Positions 8,224 through 16,732 are shown, counted from the first letter of the stretch. The stretch: DNA of 53,656 nucleotides from Bacteroidales bacterium (GCA_031284905.1 JAITXI010000030.1:1-53656); one strand, 5' to 3'. Made by a program: numbers and translations. Notes: generated by a model from the sequence alone, not told the origin.

Positions 8224-8247
8224 ATCATATTAGTATTCTAATATGAT
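8224..8247. promoter_or_regulatory. Perfect 10 bp inverted repeat upstream of the methyltransferase gene
   Basis: ATCATATTAG-TATT-CTAATATGAT is a perfect palindromic pair with a 4 nt spacer, 45 bp upstream of the methyltransferase ATG and in the gap after rpsU. It lacks a T run and GC core, so it looks more like a protein-binding operator than a terminator. Its regulator is unknown. Confidence 0.4.
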
Positions 8248-8300
8248 AAATTGTGAAATTTTCTACTAAAATTAACATTTATAGTAGTGAATTCTTAAAT

Positions 8301-8498
8301 TTAATATATTTCTTGTTGTTGACGTAATTGTTGTACATAAATTGCGTGCAATTTCCCTTGACGTTGCGTTATTGAAGGTTTTTCAAAAGATTGTCTTCTT
8401 CTTAATTCTTTAACAACACCCGTTTTCTCAAATTTTTTTTTGAATTTTTTTAGAGATTTGTCTAATTGTTCTCCGTCTTTTACTTGTACTATAATCAT
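8301..8498 (-). CDS. rpsU: 30S ribosomal protein S21
   Basis: The 65 aa basic protein MIIVQVKDGEQLDKSLKKF with KKKFEKTGVVKELRRRQ and a Gln-rich C-terminus is bS21, which binds the 3' end region of 16S rRNA on the small subunit. In Bacteroidota, bS21 with bS6 and bS18 is reported to hide the anti-Shine-Dalgarno sequence, which explains the scarcity of SD sequences. The gene stands alone, with a full promoter match 36-67 bp upstream. Its leader (minus strand, AAATAATAAAACAAAAAA before ATG) has no SD sequence, so no SD-based autoregulation is visible. Confidence 0.93.
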   Translation of the reverse strand: MIIVQVKDGEQLDKSLKKFKKKFEKTGVVKELRRRQSFEKPSITQRQGKLHAIYVQQLRQQQEIY

Positions 8499-8534
8499 TT
8501 TTTTGTTTTATTATTTATTATTTATTTTGGATTA

Positions 8535-8565
8535 CAAAATTATAACAATTTATTGTTAATACAAA
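8535..8565 (-). promoter_or_regulatory. Bacteroidota-type promoter of rpsU
   Basis: Minus strand TTTG, 19 bp, TAATTTTG, a full match to the TTTG/TAnnTTTG pattern. It ends about 36 bp upstream of the rpsU start codon. Confidence 0.65.
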
Positions 8566-8742
8566 ATTTTTTTCTATTTTTATTTATGTTTTTTTGATTA
8601 TTTTTAGAATATTTTCTATATCACCTTATATACGCAAATTTTTTTTTGCGTATGTAAAAAGTACCTTAAAATTTTACAAATGAAAAAAGAATTTTACAAC
8701 AAAAGCATTTTTTTGAAAAATTTCAAAAAAACAAGATTATTT

Positions 8743-9143
8743 TGTATGCTATAAAAGTTGCGGATTTAAACGATTTAATAGAAGGATTACCATTGGGTGT
8801 GAATACAAAAATCGGTCAAGAATAACATGGATTAAGATTAAGTCAGGGACAAAAACAATGTATTTTAATTGAAAGAGCAGTTTATAAAAATCCTAATTTT
8901 TTGTCTTTTGACGAAGCCTCTAATGCTTTAGACGCTAATAATGAGAAAATTATAATGGAAAACCTAACAGATTTTTTGGTTGAAAAAACAGTTGTAATAG
9001 TAGCTAATTGACTTTCGATTGTAAAAAATGCTGATAAAACCGTAGTTCTAATATAAAGGAAAAATCTAAGAAACCGGCACTCATGAGGAATTAACAAGCA
9101 AACGAGATGAATACTTTGAATTAGTGAAAAATCAATTAGAATA
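8743..9143 (+). pseudogene. ABC transporter ATPase (peptidase-type bacteriocin exporter), C-terminal relic
   Basis: Plus-strand translation gives KVADLNDLIEGLPLGVNTKIG, then LRLSQGQKQCILIERAV (ABC signature), FLSFDEASNALDANNE (Walker B and D-loop), VVIVAN-stop-LSIVKNAD (H-loop region, with CGA turned to TGA and the His lost), and after a frameshift ETGTHEELTSKRDEYFELVKNQLE. This is the C-terminal half of the nucleotide-binding domain of an exporter like the peptidase-containing ABC transporters of Bacteroidota. TAA at 8822, TGA at 9008, further TAA codons and at least one frameshift show it is dead. The upstream membrane part is gone. The minus-strand 94 aa ORF here is its shadow. Confidence 0.85.
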
Positions 9144-9379
9144 GGGAAGTTAATAGTTAATTTCAATTATTAATCATTAATTTAGGCGGGTTGTTATTAT
9201 TATATATTACTAATAATCAACATAATCCGGCATCAATTGAAATTCTTGATTTTTTTGACTTAAAAATCTACTCAACAAATATCGCTTTTTTTTGAATAAA
9301 ATTTCTATAATTATAAATAAAATAGTTGTAAAAAATTATATTAAATTTAGGTTAAAAGGAACTTGCGAAAGTTGAATTT
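9144..9379. other. Gap between exporter relic and S46 peptidase promoter
   Basis: AT-rich sequence with no recognisable gene. Together with 8566-8742, which is equally featureless, it frames the ABC exporter relic. It contains AACTTGCGAAAGTT (9363 region), also present near 6198, which I regard as chance. Confidence 0.4.
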
Positions 9380-9410
9380 TTTGATAAATAAAAAATTTTC
9401 GTTACTTTTG
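9380..9410 (+). promoter_or_regulatory. Bacteroidota-type promoter of the S46 peptidase gene
   Basis: TTTG at 9380-9383, a 19 bp spacer, and TACTTTTG at 9403-9410 give a full -33/-7 match. The -7 box ends 29 bp before the ATG at 9440. Confidence 0.7.
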
Positions 9411-9439
9411 TAAAATAATATTACAAAATTTAATTAATA

Positions 9440-11632
9440 ATGAAAAAAACATATTTACTTTTATTATCATTAGGAATATTTGCTTCGTTTGTCATTGCAA
9501 ATCCGGACGAAGGAATGTGGATTCCAAGTAAAATCGCTCAATTAAATTATAGCGATATGCAAAAATTAGGTTGTAAATTAACTACAGAAGAAATTTACAG
9601 TATAAACCATTCAAGTTTAAAAGACGCAATTTTTCAACTTCAAAATGGACAAGGTTTTGGTTTTTGCTCCGGAGAAATTGTTAGTAAGCAAGGTTTAATG
9701 TTCACCAATCATCATTGCGGTTATGAAGCAATCACAAAATTAAGTTCTACAGATCATAATTATCTTGATGATGGATATTGGGCAAAAAATTTAAATGAAG
9801 AAATTTCTGTTCCCGATTTATTTGTTTCAAGAGTTGTTAGAATTGAAGATGTTACCGCTACCGTTTTAGAAGGCATTGATTATCAAACAAAAGAATCTGA
9901 AAGAGCTAAAACAATTTCTCAAAGAATTAAAGAACTTGAAAAAAATGCTGTTGAAGGAACAGAATATAAAGCAAAAGTTTCTGAAATGTATCTTGGCGGC
10001 GAATATTATTTATTCATTTATGAAGTTTTTGGAGATGTTCGTTTTGTTGGTGCTCCTCCTTCGTCTATCGGTAAATTCGGTGGCGATACCGATAATTGGA
10101 TGTGGCCTCGTCATACTGGCGATTTTTCGATTTTTAGAATTTATATGTCTCCGGACGGAAAAGCTACAAAAGGATTTGATAAAAATAATATTCCTTATGT
10201 TCCTTTGCACTCTCTCCCAATTTCAATAAAACATCTTGAAGAAAGTGATTTTACAATGATTATGGGATATCCGGGCACAACTGAAAGATTTATTTCTTCT
10301 TATGGAATGCAATATAAAAAAGATTTTTTCAATCCTACGATTGTAAAATTATTTGATGTTCAATTATCTGCTCAACGTCCTGATATGGATGCAAATGTTG
10401 AAATAAAACTTGCTCTCGCTGATTCTTATGCTTCAAGTGCTAACGCTTGGAAAAATCTAAACGGAGAAATGACAACTTTGAAAAATAATAATCTTATCGC
10501 TGACCGTCAAAAACAAGAACAAGATTTTATGAATTGGGTTTCTCAAGATGAAAAAAGAACAGAAAAATATGGAAAAGTTTTAGAAAACCTTAAAACTAAT
10601 TATGAAAAATTAGGTCCGGCAACTCAAGATCTTTTATATTTGAATTATGGAATTTTAATGTCCGGCGCTAATGTTTTGGCAGCTCGCTCTTTTGGCGGCT
10701 TGGCAAAATTTTTAGAAAAACCAAAAGAAAATAAAGAAAGAATTGATAATACTGTAGCTGAATTAAAATTAGAAGCAGACGAATTATTTGTAAAATATTT
10801 TGCTTCTACCGACAAAAAAATATTTATCGCAAGTTTAACTGCTTATTATAATGATATTCCGACAGAAAGACGTTGTAAAATTTTCTCAGAATATATTTTC
10901 AAAAATTATAAGGCTAATTCTGAATTAGAATCAATTAATAAATTTGCTGATGCTGTTTATACAAAATCTATTTTTACAGATAAAACAAGAATGTCGGCAT
11001 TTTTAAACAAACCAAATTTGAAAGTTCTAAAAAACGACCCTATTAATGTTTTAGTTGAATATGCAATAAAAGAAGTTATGACAATTCAAGGTGCTTATTT
11101 GTCGGCAAATTCAAAATTAGAACCATTAGACCGTCTTCTAATTGAAGGAATTAGAGAATTTTATGGTGGAACTTTCTATCCTGATGCAAATTCTTCTTTA
11201 AGATTAACTTATGGAACTGTAAAAAGTTATTTTCCAAAAGATGGCGTTTATTACAAATTTATTACATATACCGATGGAATTTTAGAAAAAGAAAATCCGA
11301 CAGACCCTGAATTTATTGTTTCAAAAGAACTTAAAGATAGAATTTTAGCAAAACAATTCGGTCGTTATGCCGACACAAACGGAAAAATGCCGGTTTGTTT
11401 CCTTAGCGATAACGATATTACCGGCGGAAATTCAGGTTCTCCAATTATGAACGCTAACGGCGAGTTAATTGGTTTAGCTTTCGATGGAAATTGGGAATGG
11501 CTTGCAAGCAATTTGTCGTTTAACACTCAATTACAAAGAACTATCAATGTTGATTCGCGATATGTTCTTTGGGTTATAGACGAAGTTTATGGTGCTAAAA
11601 ATCTTATTAACGAATTAGATATTAGACAATAA
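9440..11632 (+). CDS. dpp7: S46 family dipeptidyl-peptidase, DPP7-type
   Basis: A 730 aa periplasmic serine peptidase that removes dipeptides from oligopeptide N-termini, as used by asaccharolytic Bacteroidota. The signal peptide covers about residues 1-20, and mature protein begins NPDEGMWIPS. The catalytic His lies in FTNHHCGYEA (91-92), the Ser in GGNSGSPIMN (about 665). Eighteen residues after that Ser stands Gly in LAFDGNWE. In the family, Gly here marks DPP7 (hydrophobic P1), whereas Arg marks DPP11 (Asp/Glu P1), so DPP7-like specificity is predicted. The DNW block GDTDNWMWPRHTGDFS is also typical. The gene is monocistronic with its own promoter and a terminator after the stop. Confidence 0.93.
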   Translation: MKKTYLLLLSLGIFASFVIANPDEGMWIPSKIAQLNYSDMQKLGCKLTTEEIYSINHSSLKDAIFQLQNGQGFGFCSGEIVSKQGLMFTNHHCGYEAITKLSSTDHNYLDDGYWAKNLNEEISVPDLFVSRVVRIEDVTATVLEGIDYQTKESERAKTISQRIKELEKNAVEGTEYKAKVSEMYLGGEYYLFIYEVFGDVRFVGAPPSSIGKFGGDTDNWMWPRHTGDFSIFRIYMSPDGKATKGFDKNNIPYVPLHSLPISIKHLEESDFTMIMGYPGTTERFISSYGMQYKKDFFNPTIVKLFDVQLSAQRPDMDANVEIKLALADSYASSANAWKNLNGEMTTLKNNNLIADRQKQEQDFMNWVSQDEKRTEKYGKVLENLKTNYEKLGPATQDLLYLNYGILMSGANVLAARSFGGLAKFLEKPKENKERIDNTVAELKLEADELFVKYFASTDKKIFIASLTAYYNDIPTERRCKIFSEYIFKNYKANSELESINKFADAVYTKSIFTDKTRMSAFLNKPNLKVLKNDPINVLVEYAIKEVMTIQGAYLSANSKLEPLDRLLIEGIREFYGGTFYPDANSSLRLTYGTVKSYFPKDGVYYKFITYTDGILEKENPTDPEFIVSKELKDRILAKQFGRYADTNGKMPVCFLSDNDITGGNSGSPIMNANGELIGLAFDGNWEWLASNLSFNTQLQRTINVDSRYVLWVIDEVYGAKNLINELDIRQ

Positions 11633-11649
11633 AATTAATTTTTAAATAA

Positions 11650-11690
11650 AAAATGGCTGGGGAAAATATTTTCAGCCTTTTTTTATTTTT
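11650..11690 (+). terminator. Rho-independent terminator between convergent genes
   Basis: GGCTG-GG-GAAAATATTTTC-AGCC forms a hairpin (outer GGCTG/CAGCC, inner GAAAA/TTTTC with a GG bulge) flanked by an A run and a run of seven T. It lies after the S46 peptidase stop. The upstream A run (AAAAAA) lets it serve the convergent TPR gene too, whose stop is within the right arm region. Confidence 0.75.
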
Positions 11691-13464
11691 TGATATTTAA
11701 TTCTTTATAAACATCTTTCACCCCTAATTCTTCAGCTTCTTTTGCAATTTCCTGATAATTTAAAACGTCTAATAATTGCATAGCTTTTGCTTTTATTAAA
11801 TATGAATACGGATTTTTTGGATACCTTTGAATTAATCTATCACATAATAAAATTGCATCTTGAAGATTTGATTTTTGTTCTACTTTTATTGATAAGGTCG
11901 GTAAAATTATTCGAGGAACTTTTATGTCTTCATTATATTCAAATTGCAGATTTACAGGAACATATTCGCAGGCTGAAAAGAGAAGATAATAAGCTGTAAA
12001 AAGAGAACATATCGGATTTTTAGGATTAGATTTGTGTGCTGCATTTATGGAAGTTTCTGCCGTTTTTATGTTTCCCATAGCAATATAATTGATTGATTTT
12101 AAGATATGAAAGAATTCTATTCCGGGGAAAGTTTTTTCTTTCGTTGCTAATTCATATCCTGTATTTAAAGATTGTAAAGAATTGTCGTAATCTTGTTTAA
12201 CTAATTGAATTATGGCTTTTTGGAAATAAATTCTTGCAATATATGAATTTTTCATGCTTACAATTTGTTCTGGCGTTAGTTGTACAGCTTGATATAAATT
12301 TATTTCTTTTTCCAAATTATTTGTATTGAGCAAACTGTTATTTGTTTCGATTTCTGCTTCTACGAATTTGTTTTGGGCTATAAAAGCAGACGATTTTAGA
12401 TTATAAAGTATAGAGCTTTGTTTATTAATTTTTAATCCTCGGTTTGCCATTTCTATACTTTCGTTATATTTTCCTTCACTAAAAAGTCCTTGAGACCTTA
12501 AATAGAAATATGCATCCGAATTTTTGTTACAAAATTTGTCGGTTTTTGTTTTAATTTCCGAAATCATAGCTTTGTCGGTTGCCGGAATTTTTTCTAATGC
12601 TTTTTGATATGCCTCGCAAAACGCATCATATTGATTTGCTTGAAAATATAAATCTCCTAAATTGATGTAAACATTAAAATCGTCCGGATTTATTTCAAGC
12701 GATTTGAAAAGAGCTGATTCGGCATCATAAAATTCTTTTTTTTGGTACAAAATTGAAAATAATAAATTGAAATATTCTGCATTTGTGGAGTCAGCTTTTA
12801 TTGCGTCTTCAATACTTGTTTCTGCTTTTTCTAAATCATTATTCATCATAAAAGTATATGCTAAATAATAATGTGTTTTTGAATCGAGAATATCTATTTT
12901 TAAAATATTTTGATAATCGGTAATTGCTTTATGTAATTCATTTTGCAACATATATGTTCCACCTCGTTCAAATAAATAATCAAGATTTTTGTTGTCAAAA
13001 TAAAGTGCTTTTGAAAATTCTGAAATTGCTTTGTCGTATTCTTTATTCTTTCTGAATATCAATCCTTTAACATAATAAATAAATGGAATTGTTGGGTCTA
13101 TATTTGTGGCTTTTTCCAGATATTTGTTTGCTTTTTCAGGATTTTCTTCGTAGCAGAATTTTGCCAATCCTGCATAACACAATGCACAATTTTGATTTAA
13201 TTTTATTGATTTTTCAAAATATAAAATTGCAGAGTCAGTTTCTCCTAATTTTAGTAAAGAAAAGCCATAAATTGATAAAATCTCTGAATTTTCCGAATCG
13301 TCTTTTAGCAAATTTTGTAAAAATTCTTTTGCCTCTTTGTATTGATTATTTTCTACATATTGTTTTGAAAGAGCTATTTTCTCAGGATTTGTTTGTGAAT
13401 TTGCAGTTAAATAGAATAATAATATTGTAATTATAAAAATATTTTTAGCAATTAGTTTTTTCAT
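11683..13464 (-). CDS. Secreted TPR-repeat protein
   Basis: A 593 aa exported protein: signal peptide MKKLIAKNIFIITILLFYLTANSQ, then TPR units almost throughout. Clear ones are YVENNQYKEAKEFLQNLL, SLLKLGETDSAILYFEKSI, IFRKNKEYDKAISEFSKAL, YLLQ-type THYYLAYTFMMNNDLEKAETSIEDAI and AESALFKSLEINPDDFNVYINLGDLY. TPR arrays bind peptides or partner proteins, and no enzymatic domain is visible. It may act as a periplasmic scaffold, but nothing in the neighbourhood identifies a partner. CAAAATTA at 13477 (TAATTTTG on the minus strand) is a candidate -7 box about 13 bp upstream of the ATG, without a good -33 partner. Confidence 0.8.
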   Translation of the reverse strand: MKKLIAKNIFIITILLFYLTANSQTNPEKIALSKQYVENNQYKEAKEFLQNLLKDDSENSEILSIYGFSLLKLGETDSAILYFEKSIKLNQNCALCYAGLAKFCYEENPEKANKYLEKATNIDPTIPFIYYVKGLIFRKNKEYDKAISEFSKALYFDNKNLDYLFERGGTYMLQNELHKAITDYQNILKIDILDSKTHYYLAYTFMMNNDLEKAETSIEDAIKADSTNAEYFNLLFSILYQKKEFYDAESALFKSLEINPDDFNVYINLGDLYFQANQYDAFCEAYQKALEKIPATDKAMISEIKTKTDKFCNKNSDAYFYLRSQGLFSEGKYNESIEMANRGLKINKQSSILYNLKSSAFIAQNKFVEAEIETNNSLLNTNNLEKEINLYQAVQLTPEQIVSMKNSYIARIYFQKAIIQLVKQDYDNSLQSLNTGYELATKEKTFPGIEFFHILKSINYIAMGNIKTAETSINAAHKSNPKNPICSLFTAYYLLFSACEYVPVNLQFEYNEDIKVPRIILPTLSIKVEQKSNLQDAILLCDRLIQRYPKNPYSYLIKAKAMQLLDVLNYQEIAKEAEELGVKDVYKELNIKK

Positions 13465-13577
13465 TATGTTTTTTTACAAAATTAATATTTTAATAAATCT
13501 AATACATAATTTTTTTCATTTATTTTATAATAAAACTAAACTTTTTATCGTTTTTCTCAAAAATCAAAAATAATAAT

Positions 13578-14573
13578 ATGGAAAACAGTGTAGATATAAG
13601 AGAACTAAACGAAAGAATTCAAAAAGAAAGTTCATTTGTTGATTTAATCAACTTAGAAATGAAAAAAGTAATTGTTGGTCAAAAACATTTGATAGAAGGA
13701 TTGTTAATCGGACTATTATCTGACGGACATATTCTTTTAGAAGGCGTTCCGGGATTAGCAAAAACTTTAGCAATTAACACAATTGCTACTATTATTGATG
13801 CAAAATTTGCAAGAATTCAATTTACGCCTGATTTATTACCGGCCGACCTTGTTGGAACAATGATTTATAGTCAGAAAAAAGAAGAATTTTTGGTAAAAAA
13901 AGGACCAATTTTTGCAAATTTTATTTTAGCTGATGAAATTAATAGAGCACCGGCAAAAGTTCAATCTGCTCTTTTAGAAGCCATGCAAGAACGTCAGGTT
14001 ACAATTGGAGACCAAACATATCTCATGGAAAAACCATTTTTAGTTATGGCAACACAAAATCCAATTGAACAAGAAGGGACATACCCTTTGCCGGAAGCTC
14101 AAGTTGATAGATTTATGTTGAAATTAAAAATCTTTTATCCTGAATTTGAAGAAGAAAGAATGATTATTCGTGAAAACCTTTCTTTAACAATGCCAAAAGC
14201 AAATACGATTTTAAGTCCTGAAAATATTATCAACGCAAAAGCTGTTGTTCGTGATGTTTATTTAGACGAAAAAATCGAAAAATATATTCTTGATATTGTT
14301 TTTGCAACTCGTTATCCGGAAAAATACGATTTGAAAAAATTAAAAGATATGATTTCTTTCGGAGGTTCTCCTCGTGCTTCAATAAATTTGGCATTAGCTG
14401 CAAAAGCGTTCGCTTTTATAAATCGTAGAGGATATGTGATTCCTGAAGATATTAGAGCCGTTTGTAGCGATGTTTTACGCCATAGAATCGGACTGACTTA
14501 TGAAGCAGAAGCAGAAAATATTACAAGTGAAGAAATTATTAGTGAAATTTTAAATCGGGTTGATGTTCCATAG
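13578..14573 (+). CDS. MoxR-family AAA+ ATPase
   Basis: A 331 aa MoxR/RavA-clade AAA+ chaperone-like ATPase. Walker A is in GVPGLAKTLAI (about 57-67), Walker B in FILADEINRAPAKVQSALLEAMQE (about 115-138), sensor 1 in ATQNPIEQEGTYPLPEAQVDRF, and a C-terminal lid domain follows. In Bacteroidota, MoxR normally heads an operon with a DUF58 protein, a von Willebrand A protein and BatA-E TPR proteins (aerotolerance-type). Here it stands alone: the next plus-strand gene starts more than 2 kb away. It is either an orphan or cooperates with partners encoded elsewhere. The nearby secreted TPR gene is on the opposite strand. Confidence 0.9.
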   Translation: MENSVDIRELNERIQKESSFVDLINLEMKKVIVGQKHLIEGLLIGLLSDGHILLEGVPGLAKTLAINTIATIIDAKFARIQFTPDLLPADLVGTMIYSQKKEEFLVKKGPIFANFILADEINRAPAKVQSALLEAMQERQVTIGDQTYLMEKPFLVMATQNPIEQEGTYPLPEAQVDRFMLKLKIFYPEFEEERMIIRENLSLTMPKANTILSPENIINAKAVVRDVYLDEKIEKYILDIVFATRYPEKYDLKKLKDMISFGGSPRASINLALAAKAFAFINRRGYVIPEDIRAVCSDVLRHRIGLTYEAEAENITSEEIISEILNRVDVP

Positions 14574-14615
14574 ATTTTGAAATAAAAATCTTAAAATCTA
14601 CGCTCCTTATCCTCC

Positions 14616-14643
14616 ATTTCGTTTGTAACATTTCGTTTGTAAC
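14616..14643. repeat. Two-copy 14 bp tandem repeat
   Basis: ATTTCGTTTGTAAC occurs twice back to back in the gap between the MoxR gene and the endonuclease gene. Function unknown; a local duplication is the simplest explanation. Confidence 0.7.
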
Positions 14644-14728
14644 AAGGGAAAGGTTGTATTTATAATGTAATAGATTCCTTTTATTGATATTTATCAAATT
14701 TTAATATAAAGGTTTTTAAAATAATTTT

Positions 14729-16048
14729 TTATTTAATAATTATAATTTTTTCATTAAAAATTTCTCCTGATTCTAAATGTACGGAAACAATATATATACC
14801 ATTTTCAAATTTATATGCATTAATATTTGTTTCTAAATTATTAACTTGTTCTTTTAAAATAACTTTCCCTGTAATATCTAAAACAAATACATCTTTTATT
14901 TTTTTATTTGGATGAGACAAAATGATATTGTCAGAATCAGAATTATAGTAAATTTTTGTTTCTTCAATTTTATTTTCTTCAATAGATGTAATACCTGTTT
15001 TTTGAACTATAATTTGCTGAGATACTAATGGGCAGTTACAATCGTGAGAAGCTACGATAAGTTTTATTGTATTATTTCCTGAAATTAAATTATTAATAGT
15101 TACAGAACTTTCCGAAGTACAATTAATAAGAGTATTATTTAGATAATAACTAATTTGCAAATTTTGTTCGACAGAATTTATATGAAAATTAACTTCCACA
15201 GAAGAAGAAGATGTTGAAAAATTATTTTGTGGACTATTAATAGTTATAGTTGGTTGTTGATAACTTTCGTCCCAGATTAAACGTGCATATTCGGGACAAT
15301 CAATAAATGGATTCCGATTATACTGAAAATTAGTATAAATTATATTGTTCCTATTAATTTCTTTTTCAGAAACGGCATCATTTATACTCCAAGCGATAAG
15401 CATATTTTTAGCCCAATTTGAAAAATTATCTCCCAATAACATATCGCTATTCCAACCCGAAATTTTATCTTTATAGCAAGTTAACATATAAAAATAAGTA
15501 CGGGCAAAATCTCCCTTATATTCTGTAAGTGGTTCGTAAACATTACCGTAATACCCCAAACCATTACGAGCACTTCCAACTCTACTTCCATTTCCGGATG
15601 TATATGTTGCAGTTCCTACTTCTCCAAATGGCAGATTCCCACGTTTGTTATTTACCCAACCATCAGTCGGATACATGTGAAAAATATCTGTGTGCATTGG
15701 CGCTGCATCATGAAACCAAGAATCAGGGAACGAATGTTCACGATTGTAACAATCACATTCCGAATTATAGTTTCCGCATTGATTTGAAACAAATGTAAAT
15801 AAACAATTTGAATACATATCCCAAACTCTTCCGTCAGATTTTTTATCTGTCTGTTGGAATGCTGTCCATAAGTCACCGTAAGATAATTGTGTATGTGTTT
15901 TTATTTTATTAAATAAAAATGTGCGTAAATTATCCCCTGTTAAATTTTCTGCTCCATTATAATATCCCGTTGGAATTTGTCCCAAAAGATTAAAATTTAT
16001 AAAATAAAATAAAATAAAATAAAATAAAAAATATTTGACTTTTTTCAT
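14729..16048 (-). CDS. Secreted endonuclease I family nuclease with T9SS C-terminal domain
   Basis: A 439 aa exported nuclease of the EndA/NucM (endonuclease I) family. After a signal peptide (1-23, ending NLLGQ) come WTAFQQTDKKSDGRVWDMYSN, the catalytic beta-beta-alpha-metal motif YNREHSFPDSWF (about 103-114, His as general base), MHTDIFHMYPTDGWVNNKRGN and NPFIDCPEYARLIW. A Ser-rich linker and an Ig-like region (about 270-350) follow, then a type A T9SS sorting domain ending FENGIYIVSVHLESGEIFNEKIIIIK. It is therefore probably secreted or surface-attached and degrades extracellular DNA. The signal peptide is encoded across six TTTTA units, giving a near-repeat FLFYFILFYFI, and a unit gain or loss would break the frame. 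Confidence 0.92.
   Translation of the reverse strand: MKKVKYFLFYFILFYFINFNLLGQIPTGYYNGAENLTGDNLRTFLFNKIKTHTQLSYGDLWTAFQQTDKKSDGRVWDMYSNCLFTFVSNQCGNYNSECDCYNREHSFPDSWFHDAAPMHTDIFHMYPTDGWVNNKRGNLPFGEVGTATYTSGNGSRVGSARNGLGYYGNVYEPLTEYKGDFARTYFYMLTCYKDKISGWNSDMLLGDNFSNWAKNMLIAWSINDAVSEKEINRNNIIYTNFQYNRNPFIDCPEYARLIWDESYQQPTITINSPQNNFSTSSSSVEVNFHINSVEQNLQISYYLNNTLINCTSESSVTINNLISGNNTIKLIVASHDCNCPLVSQQIIVQKTGITSIEENKIEETKIYYNSDSDNIILSHPNKKIKDVFVLDITGKVILKEQVNNLETNINAYKFENGIYIVSVHLESGEIFNEKIIIIK
16000..16029 (-). repeat. (TTTTA)x6 pentanucleotide microsatellite inside the endonuclease signal peptide
   Basis: Six perfect TAAAA units on the plus strand (TTTTA on the coding strand), starting five codons after the endonuclease ATG. 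Five-base units are not a multiple of three, so slippage by one unit shifts the frame near the start of the gene. Confidence 0.9.
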
Positions 16049-16064
16049 AACAATTATTTTTTAA

Positions 16065-16072
16065 CAAATTTA
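16065..16072 (-). promoter_or_regulatory. Putative -7 element of the endonuclease gene
   Basis: Minus strand TAAATTTG fits TAnnTTTG and lies 17 bp upstream of the endonuclease start, overlapping the 3' end of purN. No matching TTTG -33 box is evident, so this is weak. Confidence 0.3.
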
Positions 16073-16639
16073 TAAAATATTTTCGATAATTTGTGGAAAA
16101 TATTTTTGTTCTAAAATATGTATTTTTTCTGCTATTGTTTCAATTGTATCTTCCTTAGTAATTTCAACGGTTTTTTGAGCAATTATGCTTCCTTCGTCAT
16201 AATTTTTATTGACATAATGCACTGTAATTCCGGTAATTGTTTCATGATTTTCAAGGACAGCTTTATGAACATTTTCTCCAAACATTCCTTTTCCGCCATA
16301 TTTTGGCAACAATGCAGGATGAATATTAATAATTTTATTTGGAAATTGATTTATAAGATATTCAGGTATTAACCACAAAAAACCGGCTAAAATTATAAAA
16401 TCAATTTCTCGTATTTTTAAATAATTAAGAATCAATTTCTCATCATTATACATAATTCGGTCAAAAAGCAAACTTTCTAATTCTAAATTTTTGGCTCTTT
16501 GTAAAACATAGGCATTTTTATTATTGCATAAAACACATTTTATGCGAATATTTTCATTTTTTTGAAAATATTTGAAAATATTTTCGACATTTGTGCCGGT
16601 TCCAGAAGCAAATAAAGCTATATTAATGGTTCTTTTCAT
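16070..16639 (-). CDS. purN: Phosphoribosylglycinamide formyltransferase
   Basis: PurN transfers a formyl group from 10-formyl-THF to GAR in step 3 of purine synthesis. The 189 aa protein shows ALFASGTGTNVENIF (phosphate-binding loop) and IINIHPALLPKYGGKGMFG with the catalytic Asn-His (Asn in IIN, His in IHPALLP). ITGITVHYVNKNYDEGSII supplies the catalytic Asp segment. The length is normal. It is on the minus strand upstream of the endonuclease with only a 21 bp gap, which may be accidental. It is the second purine gene in the window, unlinked to purQ. Confidence 0.95.
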   Translation of the reverse strand: MKRTINIALFASGTGTNVENIFKYFQKNENIRIKCVLCNNKNAYVLQRAKNLELESLLFDRIMYNDEKLILNYLKIREIDFIILAGFLWLIPEYLINQFPNKIINIHPALLPKYGGKGMFGENVHKAVLENHETITGITVHYVNKNYDEGSIIAQKTVEITKEDTIETIAEKIHILEQKYFPQIIENIL

Positions 16640-16724
16640 ACAATTTAACTATTTCAAAATTAACCGTTTATAACGAGAAAAACAAAAAAACAAAAAAACA
16701 TGTAATAAATTCATAAAAACATGT

Positions 16725-16732
16725 TACTTTTG
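16725..16732 (+). promoter_or_regulatory. Putative -7 promoter element of the acpP-fabF-rnc unit
   Basis: TACTTTTG matches TAnnTTTG and sits within the small inverted repeat GTTACTTTTGTAAC, 42 bp before the acpP ATG. A convincing -33 TTTG is lacking. Confidence 0.45.

Noticed and set aside
8882-9166. 94 aa minus-strand ORF
   Set aside because: It is antisense to the decayed ABC exporter; the plus strand carries the recognisable motifs.
6190-9376. Shared AACTTGCGAAAGTT at about 6198 and 9363, and shared TATACCGAACTTT at 38883 and 50269 (inverted)
   Set aside because: Matches of 13-14 bases are expected several times by chance in a 53 kb AT-rich window compared on both strands.
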